Origin: Ascaphus truei
Taxonomy: Eukaryota > Chordata > Amphibia > Anura > Ascaphidae
Direction of reading: 5' to 3'
DNA: 64,000 nt
NCBI GenBank assembly: GCA_036426205.1
Contig: WSYH01001205.1
Coordinates: 62,001-126,000 of the forward strand
Part shown: positions 56,737 to 64,000 of the stretch, piece by piece
How the letters are laid out: every line of letters starts with the position of its first letter
Position numbering within the stretch: position 1 is the stretch's first letter
The notes under the pieces: generated by a model
Seen by the model: only the letters and a program-made list of their open reading frames with translations
What the model was told of the DNA's origin: nothing
Database searches by the model: none
Program-made: the position numbers and the translations under genes

Positions 56737-58195
56737 TAGTTACATAGTAGATGAGGTTGAAAAAAAGACATGTGTCCATCAAGTTCAACCTACTGTATGC
56801 TAAATTTAGGTGACAGATACTTTATCCTATATTCCTACTTACAGTATATTGATCTAGAGGAAGACAAACAAAACCCCCAGTGGCATGTAGTCATGTGTAA
56901 AAAAGTGGTATATATCTCTTTCTCATGCTGGCAGTAAACCTGGTAAGTATGCAGGGTTGCCAGCAACAATCATGGAGGTTTGCCCTCGCACCCTGGTGAG
57001 GTGTCCTATGTAATAAGGGAAGTGACAACATGCTCTGTGTCCACTGTTAGTGACACAGAGGTGTGTCTGTTTTCTGAGTCTATATAAGACACAGAACTGC
57101 AAAAAGTTAATGTGATGTTCTAGTTCAAGGTGAAGTGTCTGCTAAAGTCAAGGCTGTCAGATTCAAGTGCTAGCTGACTACACACTGTGTTCAGGGACCT
57201 GACACAGATGGTGATCTCCCATAGGGGAGAGGTGAGCCAACTCTATTGAGAGAGGAGGAACCTTCTGAAGGGGGGTACCTCAACAAGATGAGCGGCTGAG
57301 CATGACCGCGATGAGGGGCAGTCTACCTAATCAGATACAAATAAAGATGCCCTTGTTCACTACATCCCTTCTGTGTGAGTGTGGAGTCATTCTGCAGAAG
57401 GAGGTACTACAGAGGAGTTCTCCATCAGATACATCCCCCTGCGGCCGCAGAGATCCTGATGGGGTGGAGGCGCTGCATCGAATGTGAGTAGGACTCCGAG
57501 CACACTACCTCAGAGGCCTGTCATGGTGATATTCCTCTATACCAACCAGCGGGAGACTCAAGAGTCCTGTAAGCCAGCAGGTGCACCACAACATACACAG
57601 ACATGTAATGGGGTCAGTTGACCACAGGGGCCAATGTGAGATTGGGGGGGGGGGGGGTGTCTGACCATTACAGACATATCATCCAATGTTATCTTATAAG
57701 GGGAAAAATAAATTCCTTCCTGACTCCAAGAATTGGCAATTAGATTACTCCTATGATCAACATCCTTCCCATGTATACTTATTTGGTACATCCCAGTATA
57801 CCTTTCCTTTCAAAAAAGGTCCAACCTTTTTTTGAACAAATCTACTGTATCTGCCATCACAGTCTCCATGGGTAATGAATTCCACATTTTAACGGCCCTT
57901 ACTGGAAAGAACCCTTTCCTTTGTTGCTGGTGAAATCTCCTTTCCTCCAACCTTAAGGGATGACTCAGAGTCCTTTGTACTGCCCTTGGGATAAATAGTT
58001 CTATGGAAAGCTCCTTGTACTGTCCCTGAATATATTTGTATATAGTTATCATATCCCCTCTTAGACGCCTCTTTTCTAATGTAAATAAATCTAATTTAGC
58101 TAGCATCTCCTAATAAGATAGATTGTCCGTCCCCTTTATTAATGTGGTGGCTCTTCTCTGCACTCTCTCTCGTTCCATAATGTATTTGTTAGAGA
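56737..58195 (-). pseudogene. CR1-like LINE 3' end with RT C-terminus, interrupted
   Basis: The minus strand from 58106 to 57810 has a 98-codon frame: EKRRLRGDMITIYKYI, HPLRLEERRFHQQQRKGFF, VKMWNSLPMETV, TVDLFKKRLDLF. This is the conserved C-terminal tail following the reverse transcriptase in CR1/Rex-type LINEs. The 3' UTR follows on the minus strand down to about 56737, ending in the tacatagtagatgagg complement. A solo LTR at 56886-57672 splits the UTR. Stops and the missing RT core show it is dead. Confidence 0.75.
56886..57672 (+). mobile_element. Solo LTR inserted in the LINE 3' UTR
   Basis: Comparison with uninterrupted copies (13.95, 17.55, 39.96 kb) places the insertion between cagtggca and gacatatcatcc. 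The inserted block begins TGTAGTCATG and ends CCATTACA, flanked by GGCA and GACA. A TATATAAGA box (about 57083) and AATAAAG (about 57338) are in LTR order. The family is not identified. Confidence 0.65.
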
Positions 58196-58318
58196 GAAGA
58201 CCACCATCCTTTATGTAACTGTACTTGTAACCATGTACTATTTGTTTTACTCTGTGCCCAGGACATACTTGAAAACGAGAGGCAACTCTAAATGTATTAC
58301 TTCCTGGTAAAATAAATC
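58196..58318 (+). mobile_element. LINE/SINE 3' tail
   Basis: Shares ctctgtgcccaggacatact, gaaaacgagaggcaactct and ttacttcctggtaaaata with the insertion at 29.22-29.43 kb. Confidence 0.7.
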
Positions 58319-58319
58319 C

Positions 58320-58879
58320 TCTGCTTGTTGAAGTTACTGTGTCTTCCAATATTGTAACAGAAGAATTCTTAAAAGCATTAATCTTCCAAAACCCATCACA
58401 CCACCCAGTTATCCTCATCCCAATGCCAGCTGACCTCTTCTTTACTTATTCTCCACTAAAGCTGCTCTAATGTAAGTATTTATATACTTTCTCTCGGTTT
58501 TGTTTATAATACTCACTGTCTTGTTTCCCTTTGATTTCTCCCTCTCTGGCCGGGATTCACTAGTGGTGAAACCGTGCATCACGGCATAATGATTCTCGAC
58601 CACAGTGTTGTTCCTGTCTCCTTTTCGCTGTATTTTCTCTCTACAGTATCTCTTATCTCTCTCTCTTTCTGCCTCAGACTTTGTTTTATTATTCCTTCTC
58701 TGATGTACATTAGTTCTGTTTTTATTTATAATTCGTGTGATGTCTTTGTCTCATGTTTCTCCTAACTGCTACTCTCCTTCTCAAACTGTCCCAGCACACA
58801 GTACAATCCTTCATAAGTGTACTGCAAAAGCTATATATAGACGTATGATACTGTAGCACTCTCCATCCGTATGGCTACT

Positions 58880-58914
<35 letters not shown>

Positions 58915-59056
58915 ATATGTTTACAGATCTAGATTGACATCACAATACATTTATTTAGGTACTGTATCTATTGAGGTATTGGTAGAATCCCCCCCCCCCC
59001 CCCCATATGGGATTAATGTTGGTGATGGAAAAGACTGAACTGATGGAGACATTGTG
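58320..59056. other. No gene; (GT)n at 58884-58912 and C run at 58990
   Basis: One dinucleotide array and one homopolymer in otherwise featureless DNA. The S/F-rich frame at 58.6 kb is not recognisable. Confidence 0.5.
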
Positions 59057-59064
59057 GTCTAAGT

Positions 59065-59414
59065 CAGCGGTGCACAAACTGTGGGGCGCGACCCCCAGGG
59101 GGGGCGCGACACTGCCGACGGGGGGCGCGGGGTTTACAGAGGCCCCGCGCGCTTCTCGAAGGCACTTAAATTAAGTGCCGGGGGAGCTGCAGGGCCTCTG
59201 TAAACCTAACTTACCGTGGCTCCGGCGGCTTCCTCCCTGTGTCACCATGGCAACGCGGCGTCAAAATGACGCTGCGAGGTCATGTGACGTCACGTTGCTA
59301 TGGCAACGTGACGTCATTACGCCGGAGCGCGGGTAAATTGGGGTTGGGAGGGGGGCGCGGGAGTGAGGGGACAGCCGTCAGGGGGGCGCAGGGAAAAAAG
59401 TATGCGCCCCCCTG
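59065..59414. mobile_element. hAT-like MITE with perfect 8-bp target duplication
   Basis: GTCTAAGT flanks both sides (59057-59064 and 59415-59422). The ends start CAGCGGTGCACAAACTG and finish in gcgcccccctg. The 350-bp element is extremely CpG-rich. It contains a perfect palindrome with arms GACGTCACGTTGC around TATG (59287-59316), giving two TGACGTCA sites. Confidence 0.85.
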
Positions 59415-59422
59415 GTCTAAGT

Positions 59423-59800
59423 TACAAAGTTATGGTTATATTATAGTATTCATAATATAACAGAAAGAAATGAGCTTTAATGTTTTCTCAGAATGTATTT
59501 TTTTGTCCTTTGTGAATTTCTACCACCTGAATAGAAATGCATCCGCAGACATACTATAAAGTGAGTCACTTTTTTGCTTCTTAAAGCTAATTCTTTGAAG
59601 GACCTCTTGAACTTACAGCTGAATGAAGATGTTTTAATCCAATAGTCTGTCAATTCGCCTTCAAGTAAAAAGCTTCATCTTTCCCCAAAAGATAATTATA
59701 TTGTACTGAGGATTTGTTGCGTGTACGATATTTCAAGTAATTGAACCTTTCTGTTACAGTCAGCTTCTCTTGTGATGCCATTTGCAATATATTTAGGGTG
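59423..59800. other. No recognisable gene
   Basis: AT-rich DNA without a recognisable feature. Confidence 0.4.
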
Positions 59801-59819
59801 GAAACTTCTGCATTTTATT

Positions 59820-60392
59820 GCATTTTCTCGAACTCAATTCTCCTTCTCACTTTTAAAGCTTTACACTCTTCTGCCCTCCTTAAATCTCAGCCCTAATTTC
59901 TCGCTATGCACCATCCCGACTCTTGTGTTCTTCTCAAGGATGTTTTCTCTCTGCCCCCTTTGTATCTAAAGCCCTCTCCCGCCTTAAACCTTTCTTACTG
60001 ACTGCCCCACACCTCTGTAATGCCCTTCCCCTCAATACCCGACTAGCACCCTCTCTATCCACCTGTAAGACCCACCTTAAGACACACTTGCTTAAAGAAG
60101 CATATGAGTAGCACCGTGGCTAATACTATACACGATACATAAAGCTCGGCCCCCTACAGACGCACTTACCTGAATGCCCTCCTACTGTCTTTGTACGTTC
60201 TCCCCACCAATTAGATTGTAAGCTCTTCGGAGCAGGGACTCCTCTTCTACAATGTTACTTTTATGTCTGAAGCACTTAGTCCCATGATCTGTTATTTGTA
60301 CTATTTGTTATTTATATGTTTGTCATGTGTATGACTGCTGTGAAGCGCTATGTACATTAATGGTGCTATATAAATAAAGACATACATACATA
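59820..60392 (+). mobile_element. L2-like LINE 3' end
   Basis: The last coding block reads APHLCNALPLNTRLAPSL, then KTHLKTHLLKEAYE, as in the C-terminus of L2-clade ORF2. The UTR then carries gtaagctcttcggagcaggg, gaagcgctatgtacattaat and gctatataaataaagacata, the classic L2 3' end, closing with a short (cata)n. It is 5'-truncated. Confidence 0.85.
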
Positions 60393-60879
60393 AATTTTAC
60401 TGGCTATAATGACAATAAAGCAGTATGTAAAGATTGGTTTACCAACAAATTAACTTGAGAGCAAGTCAAATTCTGAAACTCTCAATACAGAGAACATACA
60501 ATAATAATGTTATTTATTTTTACATTCTTAAAGCAGCAATCAGGTTTACTCATCGTAAAAATATAAATATCTCCTTTTTTTAACATTTTATAATTATGTA
60601 GTGGAACTCTGGAGATATCAGCGGTTGGAAAATTGCCTTCATTGGAGGTTAAAAAAATCAAAGCAACGGGCTGTCATGGTGACAACTCAGCAGAAATGTG
60701 TGATTGGGAAAAAATGAAAAAAGTCAGAAGCAGAATAGCACAGGAGGCATGCACGTGATGGCAAACAGCTTGGTCTCTCATTGAGGCAGCTCCGTGAGCC
60801 GGCGGAGACAAAAGCCTGAGCCACCGTCCAAAAGCACTGCAAGCATCCTCCAAAAGCCCCTGGAAACATTGAGGAGCTC

Positions 60880-61690
60880 TTGAGGATGTCTCAGGTACAT
60901 AAAAATTCAATCCCCCGAGAAGTCACATACTTCTTTCAGGAAGCTCGTCTACTGGCAACAGAGTCAGGAAATGGCAGGGCCTCACGCAGATCCCTTCAGG
61001 TTTTGTCGGAATCTGATCATAAAAACGAAGAGGCTATTAACTTTACTAAGAAGGACTTAGAGACACTGTTTAAAAACATCCAGATCGCTTTCATGATGGA
61101 GTTGCAGAAAGCTGTCATGGTTCTGAAGGCTGAGATATGCTCCCTGAGTGTGACAACAGCTGATTTAGAAACAAAGATGGAGGAGGCCTTAAAACTCCAA
61201 GCAGCCACTATGATGAGGTACTAATTGGGGAGGATATGAGGGACCTGAAAGATTAATTACCTAGAAAATAGAGAAAAGAGGTGAACAAAATCTTAGACTT
61301 AGAAATGTTCTTGAGGAGGTTCCTTATCTGAAGAGATTATGTCAACATACAATATAGACACATCTTTGGAATAGGTGGATAGAGCCCACCGTGCTTTGGT
61401 CCACATTTTGATGACCAAAGTAAAAGCAGGCATGTGGTGATTAAGCTACACTATTATTCCACAAAAGAGAAAATCATAAACTGCTGCAGAAATCATGGGG
61501 ATATCACCTTTTAAAATGTAACCATCCAGGTCTTTAACATCCTATCAAGGGTCACCATTTTTAGAAGAAGAGAAATGCGCTACAGTTTTGAGTGAGAAGG
61601 GTATAAGTTTTCAGTGGGGCTTTCCCTTCAGGTTGGTGGTAAATAAAGTCGAAAACTAGATTGCCTTGTGAAAACTGGAAGAGTCAGACA
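60880..61690 (+). pseudogene. Tx1/L1-like LINE ORF1 remnant
   Basis: An open frame (60880-61224) covers a basic/polar N-terminus and a coiled coil (FTKKDLETLFKNIQIAF, then LSVTTADLETKMEEALKL). Similarity continues out of frame with DRAHRALV (about 61380), a YYxxKEKI-like stretch, and finally GISFQWGFPFRLVVNK (about 61600). These are the RNA-recognition and C-terminal landmarks of L1-type ORF1p in correct order. At least three frameshifts and several stops are present. It represents a lineage different from the 34.2 kb ORF1. Confidence 0.7.
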
Positions 61691-62174
61691 TATTCCTAGA
61701 TAGCGTGGGCCTGAGTCTGAGGAAAGTGAATCAAAACAGACCTTGAATCACAGAGGCCTCTGCAGGCGGTAGAAGCTTTCATCAAATGGCTTCTTTGCAG
61801 GAGCAAAGATCCCTGGAATTGCCAGATCTTAACCCAAATGCTACTCGATCAGTGATGTTTGAGGTCCAGTTGATAAGTTTGTTTTGGGATCAAAACAAGA
61901 AGCCCTCTTCTTTATTTATTTTTGCTTTCCATGGAGTTTTGCTTTTGAATGAGTACAAGGTGTATCCTTTTCTTTCTCCCACTCTAGTTTTAAGACCCAG
62001 TATTCACACATCTCTGTTAATATTTTTCTAGTAGGGAATGACAGAACTGGAAGCCTGATATTAATAGTGGGGGAGCTACTTGAAGGTTTATTATGGGATA
62101 ATATTCAGGAATACCTGGTGGAAAACAAAATTATTAGTAATGGTCAGCATGGATTTATGAAGGATAGGTCATGC

Positions 62175-63255
62175 CAGGGGCATAGCTATAGCTCGGGCAG
62201 CCCGGGCCAAGTCTGCGATCTAGGGAGGCCCGCTCTCCCACTCCCCCCTTATGAGTGGCCCATCTCTCTCTTCAGACAGGCGGGGGAGATGGTATGCAGC
62301 GGCAGCGTGCCCCCAGTGTTAAACAGAGGATAAGCTGGTAGAGCAATTAGCAGTTGTTACAGAGGCAGAGCAGGACGGCAGGGGAGGAGTGCACTCTAGT
62401 AGCAAGAACGACTTCCGAATCAGACCGTGAGAGTGCGCTCCTCCCCTGCCATCCTGCTCTGCCTCTGTAACAACTGCTCATTCCTCTGCCGGCTTATCCT
62501 CTGTTTAACGCTGGGGGCCTGCCGCCGCAGCATACTCCCCCGCCTGTCTCTATTACCACCCACAGGCTATTACCACCCACAAGTAGGCATGGAGGAGGAG
62601 GAGGGAGAGAGATGATGATGATGATGAGGGGAGAGATGATGAGGGGGAGAGATGATGATGAGGGGGAGAGATGATGATGAGGAGGAGAGCTGATGATGAG
62701 GGGGAGGGCTGGTGATGGTGAAGATGAGGGGGCAAGATGGTGATGAGAATGAGAGGGAGAAATTATGATGGTGATGAGGGGTAGAGCTGGTGATGGTGAT
62801 GATGATGAGGGAGAGATGATGATAGTGATGATAAGGAGGGGAAGAGCTGATGATGACAAGGAGGAGGAGGGGGAGAAATGAGGAGGAGGGGGGGATGAGG
62901 ATGAGGAGGAGGGGGAGATATGAGGACAGGAGAGAAATGAAGAGGAGGAGGAGGGGGATAGATGATGAGGAGGAGGGCAAGAGGTAATGAGGAGGAGTGG
63001 GAGATATATTTAGGAGGAGGGGGAGAGATGAGGAGGAAGGGGAGAGATGAGGAGAGGGAGAGATGATTATGATTATGATGGGGGCGGGGGAGAGATGATG
63101 AGGGATGATGAGGAGGAGGGATGGGGAGAGATGATGAGATAGAGGATCAGGGATAGGATGGGGGAAGGGAGAAACAAATTGCAGTCAGTATTAATATTAA
63201 TGGGGCCCTGAAACATCTTTTGCCCGGGGCCCTCGCATATCTAGCTACGCCACTG
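62175..63255. mobile_element. hAT-like element inserted in the CR1 RT
   Basis: GGTCATGC flanks both sides (62167-62174 and 63256-63263), a perfect 8-bp duplication. The ends are CAGGGGCATAGCTA and, complemented, CAGTGGCGTAGCTA. The element is 1081 bp. It holds an internal inverted repeat (gaggcagagcaggacggcag versus ctgccatcctgctctgcctc, 62360-62475) and a long GATGAGGAG-type array. No transposase. Confidence 0.9.
62585..63160. repeat. (GATGAGGAGG)-type simple repeat
   Basis: Irregular gatgat, gaggag, gggagagatgatgag units. The serine/proline/leucine-rich minus-strand frames here are translations of this repeat. Confidence 0.9.
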
Positions 63256-64000
63256 GGTCATGCCAAATGAACCTTAATAGTTTATTTGAGGAGGTAAGTA
63301 GGAATTTAGATAAGGGTAATGCACTTGATATCGTCTGCAATACTTAGATGTTGCAAAGGCTTTTGATACGGTTCCACACAAGAGGTTGGTGTACAAAATA
63401 AAGCAAATTGGACTCGGTAAAAATATTTGCACCTGGATTGAAAACTGGTTGAAGAATAGACAATAGAGAGTTTTAATAAATGGAACTTTCTCAGGTTGGA
63501 CTAAACTTGTGAGTGGAGAACCTCAAGGATCGGTACTGGGACCCCTGCTTTTTAACTTGTTTCTTCATGACCTTGAGGTTGGCATAGACAGAAACATCTC
63601 CATCTTTGCTTATGACACAAAATGTTGTAAGGTAGTAGAATCATAGCAGGATGTAATTTATCTCCAGAAGGACTTGGATAGACGGGAAACTTGGACAGGA
63701 AAATGGCAGATGAGGTTTAAAACAGATAAATATACGGGTATGCATGTGCGAAACAAGAATAAACAGGCAACTGACAAATTAAATGAGGATAAATTAGGTG
63801 AATCCTTGATGGAGAAGGATTTAGGAGTGCTTGTAGACAGCAGGCTTAGCAATAGTGCCCAATGTCATGCAGTAGCTGCAAAGGCAAACAAGATCTTATC
63901 TTGCATCAAACGGGCAATGGATGGAAGGGAAGTAAACATAATTATGCCCCTTTACAATGCATTAGTAAGACCTCGCCTTGAATATGGAGTACAATGTTGG

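Larger units (their letters stand above)
62060..64000 (+). pseudogene. CR1-like LINE reverse transcriptase remnant
   Basis: The first block reads VENKIISNGQHGFMKDRSC, ending exactly at the hAT insertion at 62175. After it, from 63264, NLNSLFEEVSRNLDKGNA, KAFDTVPHKRLVYKIK (63355-63400), GEPQGSVLGPLLFNLF (about 63518), KDLDRRETWTGKWQMRF (about 63670), KDLGVLVDSRLSNSAQC and MPLYNALVRPRLEYG (about 63945) follow in CR1-type RT order. The catalytic FADD box reads FAYD (about 63607), so one essential aspartate is lost. A stop and a frameshift also break it. It runs off the window's right edge. Confidence 0.8.

Overview
This window looks like vertebrate nuclear DNA, most likely from an anuran amphibian with a repeat-rich genome. 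I see no bacterial gene organisation, no CRISPR array, no rRNA or tRNA, and no intact host gene. The organism call rests on the repeat content: Tx1/L1-like, CR1-like and L2-like LINE pieces, a Penelope-like fragment, hAT, Tc1-type and foldback DNA elements, a retroviral remnant, gypsy-like LTRs, and the dispersed LINE 3' end that reads as tacatagtagatgaggttga. Every protein-like segment is a transposon or retroelement piece, except three broken forkhead-domain fragments.

Layout. 0-1.6 kb: forkhead fragment 1 and a 1.17 kb hAT-like element. 3.2-5.6 kb: a large inverted-repeat element with a hammerhead-ribozyme-like motif in each arm. 5.6-8.6 kb: chains of imperfect palindromes. 9.3-11.9 kb: little that I recognise. 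12-14.8 kb: a hammerhead-like remnant, a Tc1-type MITE, forkhead fragment 2 and LINE ends. 17.9-20.5 kb: a TIR element hosting two LTRs. 21.4-24.3 kb: a broken L2-like LINE invaded by a retroviral env-LTR remnant, then palindromes and a minisatellite. 26 kb: forkhead fragment 3 on the minus strand. 28.6-35.4 kb: two Tx1/L1-like elements, one with an intact ORF1, plus two CpG- or repeat-rich blocks. 36.9-41.9 kb: hammerhead-bearing elements, a Penelope GIY-YIG fragment and a satellite interrupted by a hAT element. 43-46.3 kb: CpG and microsatellite DNA, a candidate conserved enhancer and an L1 ORF2 end. 48.4-53.4 kb: a 5 kb composite insertion bounded by 14-bp direct repeats. 53.5-64 kb: LTR-like and CpG-rich DNA, more hAT, L2, L1 and CR1 pieces.

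Three patterns cut across the window. (1) About nine hammerhead-like motifs (CUGANGA-like box, stem-loop, GAAA, palindromic stem III such as ACGCGT), several with a recognisable stem I, sit inside elements that often carry a TGACGTCA palindrome and, where measurable, 14-16 bp target duplications. Together with the Penelope fragment this suggests a family mobilised by Penelope-like machinery. (2) Three homologous forkhead fragments lie about 13 kb apart and look like remains of an amplified Fox locus. (3) The heptamers TACAGTA/TACTGTA are about four to five times commoner than base composition predicts, and in two repeat comparisons TACAGTA in one copy replaces TA in another, which is the footprint expected after Tc1/mariner excision.

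All calls were made by reading alone. Boundaries without a target duplication are approximate.
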